From positions 1 through 50,549 of the forward strand of contig SVLB01000015.1 of NCBI GenBank assembly GCA_015068135.1: 50,549 bases of DNA. The letters run 5' to 3'. Below the pieces are notes generated by a model. That model did not search any database and was not told where the DNA came from. It saw only the letters and a list, made by a program, of their open reading frames with translations. Shown one piece after another: positions 21,740 through 29,662 of the stretch (positions are counted from its first letter, which is position 1; each line of letters begins with the position of its first letter). The DNA is from Oscillospiraceae bacterium. Its GTDB lineage: Bacteria; Bacillota; Clostridia; Oscillospirales; Oscillospiraceae. The translations under genes and the position numbers were made by a program.

Positions 21740-23554
21740 ATGCTGACACCCATTTCCTATCAGTCCTGCACCGTCACCGGAGGGTTTTGGGAAAACCGAC
21801 AGCAGATCAATCGCTCTGTCACAGCCCGAGCGGTATATGAACGATTTACCGATACCCATCGGTTTGACCTGCTGAAATGCCCGTCGAGAGATGCTGTAGA
21901 GTGGACACCCCATCATTTTTGGGATTCTGATGTTGCCAAATGGCTGGAGGGCGCAGCCTACATTTTGGCGAAGCACCCGGATCCCTGGCTTCAGGAGCGG
22001 GCAGAAGAGGCAATTGCTGATCTGCTTGCCAACCAGTGGCCGGACGGCTATATGAACAGCTATTTTACCGTAACTCCTGCTGAGACCCGGTTTACCAACC
22101 GTGACCGCCATGAGCTTTATACTGCCGGGCATCTTATGGAGGCGGCTTGTGCCTGGTATGAGTCCACTGGGCAGGATGCTTTTTTGAAAGGGGTCTGCCG
22201 GTATGCGGACCTGATCTACCGGATCTTTGTAGAGGAAAATTCTGCGGAATTTGTAACCGGAGGACACCCGGAGGTGGAGCTGGCGCTGGTGCGCCTTGCG
22301 CAGACCACCGGAAATCAGAAGTATTTTGACCTGGCGAAATTCTTCCTGGATCAGCGGGGCAAGAATGCCAAGGATGGCCCGCTGAATGACTGGACGAAGC
22401 TTCTGTATGATATGAGCCATATGCCCCTGACACAGCAGACTGTGGCGGAGGGACATGCGGTGCGGGCGATGTATCTTGCCGCCGCCATGGCGGATATGAC
22501 GGAAGATCCTGCTTACCGGAAGGCAGCAGGGGCCATTTTCCAAAATACCACAAAAAAGCGGATGTACATTACCGGCGGCCTGGGCTCTCAGCATGTGGGT
22601 GAGGCCTTTACCTTGGATCACGATCTGCCAAATGCTACTGCGTATGCAGAGACCTGCGCGGCACTGGCGATGATCTTCTTTGCTAAGCGCCTTTTGCAGG
22701 TTACGCCCCGGGGCTGCTATGCCGATGTGATCGAACGGGAGCTGTATAATGGAGCCCTGTCCGGTGTGTCCCTGGACGGCAAGTCTTTCTTCTATGTAAA
22801 TCCCCTGGAACTGGAGCCAGCCTTCAATCAGACCAATATGGCTACCACCCAAAAGATCAAACGGCCCATTACCCAGCGTGTGGAGGTATTTAACTGCTCC
22901 TGCTGTCCGCCCAATGTCCTCCGGGTCCTGGCAAGTATGTCGGAGCTTCTTTACAGTGTGGAAGAGGATACCCTGTTTGTCCACCAGTATGCCGCCTCGG
23001 AAGCTGAGCATCAGGGCATCCGGGTGCAGACGCAAACCCGTTATCCCGCCGATGGGAGGATCAGCATTCAGGTCACCGGGGCAAAGACCGCTGCGTTACG
23101 GATCCCCGGCTGGTGCGAGCGCTTTACTTTGAATGTCCCCTATGACTTAAAAGAAGGCTACGCCTATGCCTGGGTACCGGCAGACGGAAAGATCCTCCTT
23201 GACCTGGAAATGAAGCCCGTTTGGATGCAGACCAATGCCTATGTGCCGGACTGCGCCAATAAAGTGGCACTGATGCGTGGCCCCGTGGTCTATTGCCTGG
23301 AAGGGGTGGACAACGGCAGCCGCTTGCGCAATGTTCTTGTGGATCCCAATGCGCCTATTGGGGAAACCGAATCGGATAGCTTTGGTGTTCCGATCCTCAA
23401 AACCAAGGGTCTGTACCGTCTGCCCGGAGAAGGCCTGTACGGACGGTTCCAAAATCTTCATCAGGAAAAAGAACTGACCCTGATACCCTATTTCGCCTTC
23501 GCAAACCGTGGAGAAAGCGAAATGTACGTGTGGCTGAATTACAAACTGCCGTGA
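21740..23554 (+). CDS. Glycoside hydrolase family 127 (beta-L-arabinofuranosidase-like)
   Basis: GH127 enzymes release beta-L-arabinofuranose from plant hydroxyproline-rich glycans and use a zinc-bound cysteine as nucleophile. The 604-aa protein starts GGFWENRQQINRSV, has HRHELYTAGHLMEAA-type (DRHELYTAGHLMEA) and ITGGLGSQHVGEAFT, and carries the family signature NCSCCPPNVLR with the adjacent cysteines. No signal peptide is visible, so it probably works on imported oligosaccharides in the cytoplasm. Length is close to the roughly 650 aa of the studied Bifidobacterium enzyme. GGAG precedes the ATG. Stands alone between a PHP gene and a repeat region. Confidence 0.92.
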   Translation: MLTPISYQSCTVTGGFWENRQQINRSVTARAVYERFTDTHRFDLLKCPSRDAVEWTPHHFWDSDVAKWLEGAAYILAKHPDPWLQERAEEAIADLLANQWPDGYMNSYFTVTPAETRFTNRDRHELYTAGHLMEAACAWYESTGQDAFLKGVCRYADLIYRIFVEENSAEFVTGGHPEVELALVRLAQTTGNQKYFDLAKFFLDQRGKNAKDGPLNDWTKLLYDMSHMPLTQQTVAEGHAVRAMYLAAAMADMTEDPAYRKAAGAIFQNTTKKRMYITGGLGSQHVGEAFTLDHDLPNATAYAETCAALAMIFFAKRLLQVTPRGCYADVIERELYNGALSGVSLDGKSFFYVNPLELEPAFNQTNMATTQKIKRPITQRVEVFNCSCCPPNVLRVLASMSELLYSVEEDTLFVHQYAASEAEHQGIRVQTQTRYPADGRISIQVTGAKTAALRIPGWCERFTLNVPYDLKEGYAYAWVPADGKILLDLEMKPVWMQTNAYVPDCANKVALMRGPVVYCLEGVDNGSRLRNVLVDPNAPIGETESDSFGVPILKTKGLYRLPGEGLYGRFQNLHQEKELTLIPYFAFANRGESEMYVWLNYKLP

Positions 23555-23571
23555 GTAATCTAAATACATGC

Positions 23572-23697
23572 ACTCATAGGGTGGGGGCTTGCCCCCACCG
23601 CAAAGCCCTCTCCTCGGGGGAGAAGGAGTACTGTGTTGGATGCGGGGACGTAGCTGATTGACCGATCCCATTGGGGCGATCCCCCTCACAAAATAAA
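23572..23697. repeat. Palindromic repeat region after GH127
   Basis: GGTGGGGGC/GCCCCCACC (23580-23600) forms a perfect hairpin, followed by CCCTCTCCTCGGGGGAGAAGG (23606-23627), another of the dispersed repeats. The remainder to 23697 shows no gene. Confidence 0.65.
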
Positions 23698-23735
23698 CCG
23701 ATACTGTCCGCAATCCAAGACTGCGACAGTATCGG
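23698..23735. terminator. Bidirectional terminator between GH127 and XRE genes
   Basis: CCGATACTGTC (23698-23708) pairs with GACAGTATCGG (23725-23735), with an additional inner CGCA/TGCG pair. T-rich sequence follows on the plus strand and TTTATTTTG on the minus strand. Confidence 0.7.
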
Positions 23736-23987
23736 CTATTTGTTTTCGTATGGTTTGGTGTGATTGGTTCGGCCAAGAATGTAGTCTGTAGAGGTTTTAT
23801 ACAAATCAGCCAGGCGAATTAATACATCGGTAGGGATATCCCGCAAACCGCGTTCATATCTGCTATATTGAGATTGTTTCATTCCTAGAAATTCGGCAAT
23901 GAATTGCTGCGAGAAATCCCTGTCTTCTCGAAGATCTTTCAGTCTTGGATAGTAATTGTACACATCAACACCCACTATCATAACCAT
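23736..23987 (-). CDS. XRE-family helix-turn-helix repressor
   Basis: A small (about 83 aa) single-domain regulator. LKDLREDRDFSQQFIAEFLGMKQSQYSRYERGLRDIP is the Cro/CI-type helix-turn-helix with the SQYSRYERG recognition helix (shown in pieces: SQQFIAEFLGM, QSQYSRYERG). LADLYKTSTDYILGRTN ends the fold. The start is uncertain: ATG at 23987 or 23981, or a GTG further in. The long upstream frame reads through regulatory DNA and is rejected. It faces the 24076 lipoprotein gene, and two matching palindromes lie in the shared region, so it probably represses the lipoprotein gene and itself. Confidence 0.85.
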   Translation of the reverse strand: MVMIVGVDVYNYYPRLKDLREDRDFSQQFIAEFLGMKQSQYSRYERGLRDIPTDVLIRLADLYKTSTDYILGRTNHTKPYENK

Positions 23988-23995
23988 TTGGTATT
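23980..23995. promoter_or_regulatory. Candidate XRE operator O1
   Basis: ATAACC-ATTT-GGTATT is an imperfect palindrome overlapping the -35 of the lipoprotein promoter and the start of the XRE gene. It matches O2 at 24034. Confidence 0.55.
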
Positions 23996-24022
23996 GACAT
24001 ACTAGCATGAATCTTGTATAAT
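23994..24022 (+). promoter_or_regulatory. Promoter of the duplicated-domain lipoprotein
   Basis: TTGACA (23994-23999) and TATAAT (24017-24022) with a 17-bp spacer: a consensus sigma-A promoter, 53 bp before the ATG. Confidence 0.85.
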
Positions 24023-24033
24023 TGTGATAGATT

Positions 24034-24049
24034 ATAACCGTATGGTTAT
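24034..24049. promoter_or_regulatory. Candidate XRE operator O2
   Basis: ATAACC-GTAT-GGTTAT is a perfect 6-bp inverted repeat just downstream of the lipoprotein -10. A minus-strand TATAAT (24031-24036) is embedded in it, so binding could also block XRE transcription. Confidence 0.6.
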
Positions 24050-24075
24050 GAAAGGATACAAGAAGGAGTGTTGAT

Positions 24076-24930
24076 ATGAAATCATTATTTTCTATGTTAC
24101 TTGCAATGACTGTGGTTCTTTTCTGTATAGGTTGTGGAGCCCCTGCCAAAGAAGCGATTACTACCATGGAACCGGCGGCGTCTTTTCAGGAGATCCAGGT
24201 GGTGGATAATGAGTATTGCACTATTAAAATTACAGGAATCGAGCCGGATGCAATGTTTGGCTACACGTTGAAGACCTATCTGGAGAATAAGTCTTCCGAC
24301 ACTACGTACATGTTTTCTGTGCAAAATGCCGCCATTAATGGTGTCCAGGAAGACCCTGCCTTTGCAACAGAGGTAGCTCCTGGGAAAATGTCCAACGAGA
24401 AAATTACGTTTATGGATGATTCTCTGGAGGAGATTTTGGGAACCTTTACGGATATTGAAATTAATTTCCGTGTATATGATTCTAATGACTGGTTAGCTGA
24501 CCCCGTTGCTGAGGTAAGTACTCATGTTTATCCCATTGGTCAGGAAAATGCGACTGTATACCAAAGGTCTGCCCAGGAATCCGACCAGATTCTTGTAGAC
24601 GATGAGTCGTTTACAATCATTGTAACGGACTATGATCCGGATGGGTTCTTTGGTTACACGGTAAATCTGTATTTGGTAAACAAGACTGAAGCCAATGTGA
24701 TGATCAGTGCAGATGAGGTATCTGTCAATGGCTATATGGCTGATCCGTTTTTTGCTACAACGGTGGCGGCAGGGAAATCTGCATTCGCTTCTATGAGCTG
24801 GTCGGAAAGCGACTTTGAGGAAAACGGTATCACCGATGTAGAGGCAATCGAATTTACATTATCTGTATCTGATGCAGACGATTGGCTCGCTGAAGAATAT
24901 TTCAACGAAATCATTACTTTAGAGCCTTGA
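24076..24930 (+). CDS. Lipoprotein with two tandem homologous domains
   Basis: A 284-aa predicted lipoprotein with lipobox FCIGCG (Cys20 region). The mature part holds two copies of one domain of about 110 residues. YCTIKITGIEPDAMFGYTLKTYLENKS pairs with SFTIIVTDYDPDGFFGYTVNLYLVNKT, each followed by INGVQEDPAFATEVAPGK or VNGYMADPFFATTVAAGK and by DSNDWLADP or DADDWLAEE. The domain is a beta-sandwich-like module; I do not recognise a named function. The promoter is consensus and flanked by palindromes for the divergent XRE repressor, so expression is probably induced under some condition. The ribosome site is AAGGAG. Confidence 0.78.
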   Translation: MKSLFSMLLAMTVVLFCIGCGAPAKEAITTMEPAASFQEIQVVDNEYCTIKITGIEPDAMFGYTLKTYLENKSSDTTYMFSVQNAAINGVQEDPAFATEVAPGKMSNEKITFMDDSLEEILGTFTDIEINFRVYDSNDWLADPVAEVSTHVYPIGQENATVYQRSAQESDQILVDDESFTIIVTDYDPDGFFGYTVNLYLVNKTEANVMISADEVSVNGYMADPFFATTVAAGKSAFASMSWSESDFEENGITDVEAIEFTLSVSDADDWLAEEYFNEIITLEP

Positions 24931-24940
24931 ATTAAGTATG

Positions 24941-24972
24941 AAAAGGTGCTGCGTGATGCAGCACCTTTTTTG
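24941..24972 (+). terminator. Intrinsic terminator of the lipoprotein gene
   Basis: AAAAGGTGCTGC pairs with GCAGCACCTTTT, followed by a T run. Confidence 0.88.
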
Positions 24973-24990
24973 TACCCAATGGAATCATTG

Positions 24991-25036
24991 CGATATCTTA
25001 ATATCTCAATATCCCAATATCCCAATATAATATCTC
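24991..25036. repeat. Octamer tandem repeat at the PfkB gene end
   Basis: About five and a half units of an 8-bp motif: CGATATCT, TAATATCT, CAATATCC, CAATATCC, CAATATAA, TATCTC. The last bases form the stop codon of the minus-strand PfkB gene, so unit number could drift without affecting the protein. Confidence 0.65.
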
Positions 25037-25955
25037 ATACCCGGATTCCCAGCTCGCTGGGCTGGAATCTGGGACAGACATTTTCGGAAGACGTGATCAC
25101 CGAGGCCGCCAGCACAGAGCCGATTTCCAGGGCGTGGGTCATGGAATCGCCGTAGGTCATGCCGATGGCCACACCGGCACAGAAGGCATCGCCGGCACCG
25201 GTGGTATCTTTGACCACCACATTCCGGGCAGGGCAGTAGCCGCTGTTTCCCTGCAGGTCTGCAAACACGGCTCCTTGGGCACCCAGAGTAACCACCACAG
25301 AGGGGATCTTGGCCTCCTTGACCTTCTGAGCCAGGATCTCTTCCATTTCCAGAGGGGTCTTACCGCTGTAATCGTCCACAAAGAGCATACCGGCCTCCTG
25401 CTGATTGCAGATAAAGCAGGTAAACCGCTGCAGAAGATCTCTGCGCTTTACGGCAATGGACATATTGGAAACCAGGGCAAAGCTTTGGATCCCATACTTT
25501 TCACACAGATCCAGTGCCTTCTTCACGATCTCCTTGTTGATATCCACTTCGATGACCATGCTGTCTGCCTTGGAAAAGATCTCGTCACCTTTTTGCTCCA
25601 GCAGGTCCAGAACAGGGAGCATATTGGGCCGCTTGGAGATAGAGCCTGCCACATCGCCGTTGTTGTCAAAAACAGCCAGCCAGGTACCCATACCGTCGGG
25701 TCGCTCCAAAATGTATTCCGTATTGACCTTGTGGTTTTTCAGCTTTTTTACCACGTCCGCACCCATGGGAGTATCGTCCACAATGCCCAGGAAGGTGGGG
25801 CGCAGCTCCGCGTTGGCAATATCCTCCACAACGTTTCTGGCAACACCGCCGTGGATATATTCCACCCGGCCTACATTTCGCCCGGTGGGGATGTAAGTAT
25901 CCTCAGGAAAGCCTTTAATGTCCACAAAGGTGGCACCGATCACAACAATTCCCAT
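25035..25955 (-). CDS. PfkB-family carbohydrate/nucleoside kinase
   Basis: Ribokinase-fold kinases phosphorylate sugars or nucleosides with ATP. The 306-aa protein has the first PfkB signature region (IHGGVARNVVEDIANAELRP, with G-G and N) and the second signature DTTGAGDAFCAG carrying the catalytic Asp. VSNMSIAVKRRDLL and CNQQEAGMLF fit the NxxE metal loop (NQQE). Within the family the pattern resembles pseudouridine kinase-like members, but the substrate cannot be fixed from sequence by eye. Last gene of a minus-strand operon after a P-loop kinase and an NlpC/P60 lipoprotein (15-bp gap). Confidence 0.9.
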   Translation of the reverse strand: MGIVVIGATFVDIKGFPEDTYIPTGRNVGRVEYIHGGVARNVVEDIANAELRPTFLGIVDDTPMGADVVKKLKNHKVNTEYILERPDGMGTWLAVFDNNGDVAGSISKRPNMLPVLDLLEQKGDEIFSKADSMVIEVDINKEIVKKALDLCEKYGIQSFALVSNMSIAVKRRDLLQRFTCFICNQQEAGMLFVDDYSGKTPLEMEEILAQKVKEAKIPSVVVTLGAQGAVFADLQGNSGYCPARNVVVKDTTGAGDAFCAGVAIGMTYGDSMTHALEIGSVLAASVITSSENVCPRFQPSELGIRV

Positions 25956-25970
25956 AGTGGGTTCTCCTTT

Positions 25971-27263
25971 TTATACAGTAAATTCAAAATCGCGAACAGT
26001 ATACGTTACACCGTGGGCATCCCGCAATACATGGGTACAGCGATAGCTTCCGGGTGCGAGGGCAGAAAGGTCCAGGCTGCCATGCAGCAGATACTCCGGC
26101 TCCTGGGGGATCTGCGCCAGGTCAAAGGAAAAGACGTTGACACCGCTCTGGCGGGAGTTGTAGCAGGTTACAGCTCCCACCTGGGAACCGGCTTCATCCG
26201 TGATGGTTACGGTTACGCAGGAGAGTATGCGGTTAGACAGGAATGATCCGGTAAAGATGGTATCAAGGGTGTGCTCCGGCTGGGTGTCAAATACATAAGC
26301 CTCGTCCACCGGTGATGGATCTATGAAGGCTTTGCAGGTGACGGGCAAATATCCTTCATGGAACAGATCCAAAAAGGTATAGGATTTGTCGATACCAAAG
26401 GTGCGGTATACGTTCTCACCAAACTCCGGGTCATAGGCGCAAACCTCGTCCATGATGTAGCTGCTGGTCTGATCAATGGTGGTTACTGTGGATGCGTTGG
26501 GGTCGATTTTTCCGTCATCTTTGTAGACGACCTCCACCGATACGATCATTTGGGTATGGCCGTAGGTATCCTTACGGTAAACGATGGCATCGGCCTTTTT
26601 CAGCTGAGCATAGGCGGCGAACATCACATCGCCCCCGTTTTGCAGGCAGGTATCCTTGGTGAGCGTATTCTTGTCCGGATCGCTTTGGTACTGCCCCACG
26701 GGAAGGTACCCCCGGTTTCTGACCATTTTGGAAGTAGAACTGGGCATGATATCCGCACCGACGGAATTCCACGCCAGTGCGATGGCACCGGAGCAGTCAT
26801 TGCCTACACGACCGGTTTCCGCATTGCCGTTCAGACTCTTCCAGTTCAAACCGCTGACCGTGCGGATGCCTTTTTCGTCCGGCTCTGAGGCATAGTCCAT
26901 AAAATTGACAGCAGGACAACCGGCATAGGAGTATGGGATTCCCCGATATAGCCGACCGGCCTTGATCCGTATCTTTTTCGTTTCTGAATAGCCTTTCAAA
27001 TCTTCCTCGGTGACAACGGAAGCGTCCCGGGTATAGGTGATGTCTTCCGATGCCCGCCACATATAGTTTGCCATATTCCGCATATACTGCTCTGCCGCAT
27101 CCCGACGGGCGGTGAGAATAGGATCTTCTGTGGGTTGGGTCTGAAGAACGGTTTCCGTTTCTGTGGGAAGGGTGGTTGGTGCGCTCGATGATGTATCTTC
27201 TGCGCAGGCGTACAGAAAGAGCGTTACCAAAAGAAAAGCCACGAGAGCTGTCCAACGCTTCAT
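25971..27263 (-). CDS. NlpC/P60-like cell-wall hydrolase lipoprotein
   Basis: A 430-aa predicted lipoprotein (lipobox FLYAC near residue 20) with a Thr/Ser-rich spacer (SSSAPTTLPTETETVLQTQP) as in cell-surface proteins. The central domain has the cysteine-peptidase pattern GIPYSYAG, then VGNDCSGAIALAW (nucleophile Cys) and YGHTQMIVS (base His), typical of NlpC/P60 enzymes that cut peptidoglycan stem peptides. The C-terminal 120 residues look like a beta-sandwich (DLAQIPQEPEYLLHGSLDLS). The start overlaps the upstream P-loop gene by 4 bp (ATGA). Localised to the outer face of the membrane. Confidence 0.82.
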   Translation of the reverse strand: MKRWTALVAFLLVTLFLYACAEDTSSSAPTTLPTETETVLQTQPTEDPILTARRDAAEQYMRNMANYMWRASEDITYTRDASVVTEEDLKGYSETKKIRIKAGRLYRGIPYSYAGCPAVNFMDYASEPDEKGIRTVSGLNWKSLNGNAETGRVGNDCSGAIALAWNSVGADIMPSSTSKMVRNRGYLPVGQYQSDPDKNTLTKDTCLQNGGDVMFAAYAQLKKADAIVYRKDTYGHTQMIVSVEVVYKDDGKIDPNASTVTTIDQTSSYIMDEVCAYDPEFGENVYRTFGIDKSYTFLDLFHEGYLPVTCKAFIDPSPVDEAYVFDTQPEHTLDTIFTGSFLSNRILSCVTVTITDEAGSQVGAVTCYNSRQSGVNVFSFDLAQIPQEPEYLLHGSLDLSALAPGSYRCTHVLRDAHGVTYTVRDFEFTV

Positions 27264-27775
27264 AGTAAGATCTCCTTTAAGTACTTTCGCGCCTGACGGC
27301 GGCTTCGGAAAACGATAATGTTCGCTTTTTTTGCCTTGGAAAGCAACTCGTAATAGTCCTTCCGATGCTCCCGGTTGAACCGGAGTACATTGCGGTACAG
27401 ACTCTTTTTCTGGGCATCAAAATGCTCCGGGCAATTGCCGCCCATATCCTCCCGGGTACGTCCCCGATTGGTAAGGACCCGTTTGGTGATCCCCCAAAGG
27501 CAGACACTTGTGGGAAGATCAAAGAAAAACACCGTGTCGCAGTGCTGCAAACGTAAGGGGATGGTGCGGTTGAAATTTCCGTCAATAATCCATCGGGGCT
27601 TACAAAGCTCTGCCTGTAAAAGCTTATCAAATTCCTCCCGGCTGATATGCTCCCAGTTTCCGCACCAGTAAAGCTTGTCCAAGTGTACCAGAGGAAGCCC
27701 GGTATTATGTGCCAAGGCTTTGGCAAAGGTGGATTTTCCTGCCCCGGCGTTGCCAATGATCAAAACCCGATCCAT
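27260..27775 (-). CDS. P-loop adenylate-kinase-like protein (FlaR/topology-modulation type)
   Basis: A 171-aa P-loop protein: VLIIGNAGAGKSTFAKALA is the Walker A region, PLVHLDKLYW and RWIIDGNF are the conserved features of the small kinases annotated as topology modulation/FlaR proteins, and VFFFDLP is Walker B-like. NRGRTREDMGGNCPE fits the lid. These are thought to be nucleotide or small-molecule kinases; the true substrate is unknown. ATG at 27775 with GAGGTGTGGGG upstream; longer reading rejected. First gene of the operon with the NlpC lipoprotein and PfkB kinase. Confidence 0.85.
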   Translation of the reverse strand: MDRVLIIGNAGAGKSTFAKALAHNTGLPLVHLDKLYWCGNWEHISREEFDKLLQAELCKPRWIIDGNFNRTIPLRLQHCDTVFFFDLPTSVCLWGITKRVLTNRGRTREDMGGNCPEHFDAQKKSLYRNVLRFNREHRKDYYELLSKAKKANIIVFRSRRQARKYLKEILL

Positions 27776-27798
27776 ACCCCACACCTCTATTGAAATAT

Positions 27799-27827
27799 TA
27801 TATATAATATCATAGATCCTTTTGCAA
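27799..27827 (-). promoter_or_regulatory. Candidate promoter of the 27775-25035 operon
   Basis: Minus-strand TTGCAA (27822-27827) and TATATA (27799-27804), 17-bp spacer, in an A+T-rich stretch. Confidence 0.5.
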
Positions 27828-27881
27828 TGCAACAATCAGCGATCTAATTTTGAGGGCGCACATACTTTTGCTTGCTACGAT

Positions 27882-27910
27882 TTGCTTTTTTGGGGACAGT
27901 GTGATATAAT
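27882..27910 (+). promoter_or_regulatory. Promoter of the FHA-FtsW/PBP operon
   Basis: TTGCTT (27882-27887) and TATAAT (27905-27910) with a 17-bp spacer, 36 bp before the GTG start. Confidence 0.75.
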
Positions 27911-27946
27911 ACAAGACAATAGTATCCAAGAACAGGAGGTGACAGC

Positions 27947-29662
27947 GTGGAGCTGCTGGCAATTTCAATTCCGTCCACTTTTTCTAATGTGTATATTGCT
28001 GTGCTGCGATGGGTCATGCCGATTCTGACCTTTTTGATCCTTTACCGCAGTGTAAAGCCCCTGCTGTTTTTCCGTAGAGAGCCGGAGATCTGGGCCTGGA
28101 TCTGCATCCAGGGTGGAGAATCCATTCCGGTGACTCACTGGGAGAATATCATAGGCCGTCATAAAAACAGCGACATTGTCATTGACTTTCCTACGGTTTC
28201 CCGTACCCATGCGGTTTTGACCCGGTATGATGACGGAAGCTGGACAGTATCCGATGCAGATTCCTCCGGCGGCCTTTCCGTAAACGGAAGAAAGGTCAAG
28301 ATCCATGCCCTGGAAGAAGAGGATGTGATCGAGATCGGCGGCATTGAGATGACCCTCAAGCCTATCTCCCGCCGTCAGGAACAGAAGCTTGCCAAGCTTC
28401 GCACCAGGGCATCCAGCTTCTTGGACAGTTTTTTGAATGTAGTCCTCCTTTCTGTAATGCAGGTGCTTTGTGCCATGGCCTTTGTAATGAACGGAAAGCC
28501 TGAGATGCTCACCCAGACCATCGTGGGCTTTGGCGGCATTATGGTCTGCCAGTGGCTGCTTCTGCTGTTTTATGCCACCATCCGAAGATCTGCGTTTGAA
28601 GTGGAGACCATTGCCTTTTTGCTTTGTACTATGGGTATGGCAGTGATCGCCACCTGTGTTCCCGGTGAGGCTATCAAGCAGCTGATCTCTATGGCCGGCG
28701 GCATTGTACTGTTTCTGATCATTGGCTGGTCGCTCCGGGATTTGGAGCGCGCCAAAAAGATGCGTTACCTGGCGGCGGTTGGCGGCATCGGCCTGCTGCT
28801 GCTGACCCTTGCCATCGGTCAGCGGATCGGCGGTGCCAAGGCCTGGATCTTTATTGGACCGATCTCCTTACAGCCCTCGGAGCTTGCCAAGGTCTGCTTT
28901 GTGTTTGTGGGCGCCTCTGCCATGGACCGAATCGTTACCAAGCGAAATTTGATTTCCTTTATTGCCTATTCCGTGATTATCTGCGGCTGTTTGGCCCTTA
29001 TGAACGATTTTGGCGGCGCATTGATCTTCTTCTGTGCCTTCTTGGTGATCGCCTACCTTCGCTCCGGAAGCGTTGGTACCATTGGCCTTGCCTGTACCGC
29101 ACTGGGCTTTGCCGGTGTGGTCGTGGTCAAATTCGCGCCCCATGCTTTGGCGCGGTTCGCCACCTGGCGGCATATTTGGGAGGACCTTTCCGGCAACGGC
29201 TATCAGCAGACCCAGGGCCTGATGCGCATGGCATCCGGCGGCCTTTTGGGTGTGGGTGCCGGTAACCGCAGTGAAAATGTATTCCCGGTCCCGGACTCGG
29301 ATATGGTGATCCCCTCTGTTGGCGAGGAATGGGGCTTTTTGATCGCTGTGATGCTGGTACTGAGTATCATTGCTTTGGGTATTTTTGTGATCCGATCTGC
29401 AGTGGTGGGCAGAAGCAGCTTCTATACCATCGGCAGCTGTGCAGCGGCTACCATTCTTTTGATGCAGACGATCCTTAACGCCCTGGGCGCTGTGGATGTG
29501 ATCCCCTTTACGGGGGTGACTTTCCCGTTTTTGTCCAACGGCGGTTCCGGTATGCTGTGCGCCTGGGGACTGCTGGCCTTTGTCAAGGCGGCAGATACCC
29601 GGCAAAATGCCAGCTTTGCTGTGCGGCTGACCAAGTCGAAGGGAGGGGATTTGGATGAATAG
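27947..29662 (+). CDS. FHA-domain fused to an FtsW/RodA/SpoVE peptidoglycan glycosyltransferase
   Basis: SEDS proteins polymerise lipid II into glycan strands with a partner PBP. This 571-aa protein begins with a membrane segment (about 12-34), then an FHA domain (about 60-135: IIGRHKNSDIVID, TVSRTHAVL, LSVNGRKV), then about ten membrane segments of the SEDS fold. SEDS hallmarks include GGAKAWIFIGPISLQPSELAK and IPFTGVTFPFLSNGGSG. FHA domains bind phosphothreonine, so polymerisation is probably tuned by a PASTA-type Ser/Thr kinase (inference). GTG start with GGAGGTG. Its stop overlaps the PBP gene by 8 bp. Confidence 0.92.
   Translation: MELLAISIPSTFSNVYIAVLRWVMPILTFLILYRSVKPLLFFRREPEIWAWICIQGGESIPVTHWENIIGRHKNSDIVIDFPTVSRTHAVLTRYDDGSWTVSDADSSGGLSVNGRKVKIHALEEEDVIEIGGIEMTLKPISRRQEQKLAKLRTRASSFLDSFLNVVLLSVMQVLCAMAFVMNGKPEMLTQTIVGFGGIMVCQWLLLLFYATIRRSAFEVETIAFLLCTMGMAVIATCVPGEAIKQLISMAGGIVLFLIIGWSLRDLERAKKMRYLAAVGGIGLLLLTLAIGQRIGGAKAWIFIGPISLQPSELAKVCFVFVGASAMDRIVTKRNLISFIAYSVIICGCLALMNDFGGALIFFCAFLVIAYLRSGSVGTIGLACTALGFAGVVVVKFAPHALARFATWRHIWEDLSGNGYQQTQGLMRMASGGLLGVGAGNRSENVFPVPDSDMVIPSVGEEWGFLIAVMLVLSIIALGIFVIRSAVVGRSSFYTIGSCAAATILLMQTILNALGAVDVIPFTGVTFPFLSNGGSGMLCAWGLLAFVKAADTRQNASFAVRLTKSKGGDLDE

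Noticed and set aside
24991..25036. CRISPR array
   Set aside because: Octamer repeats without spacers are a microsatellite. No CRISPR-like repeats or cas genes were found anywhere in the window.
25134..26246. Long plus-strand frame opposite the PfkB and NlpC genes
   Set aside because: It is antisense to two genes with clear family motifs, and its own translation shows no recognisable domain.
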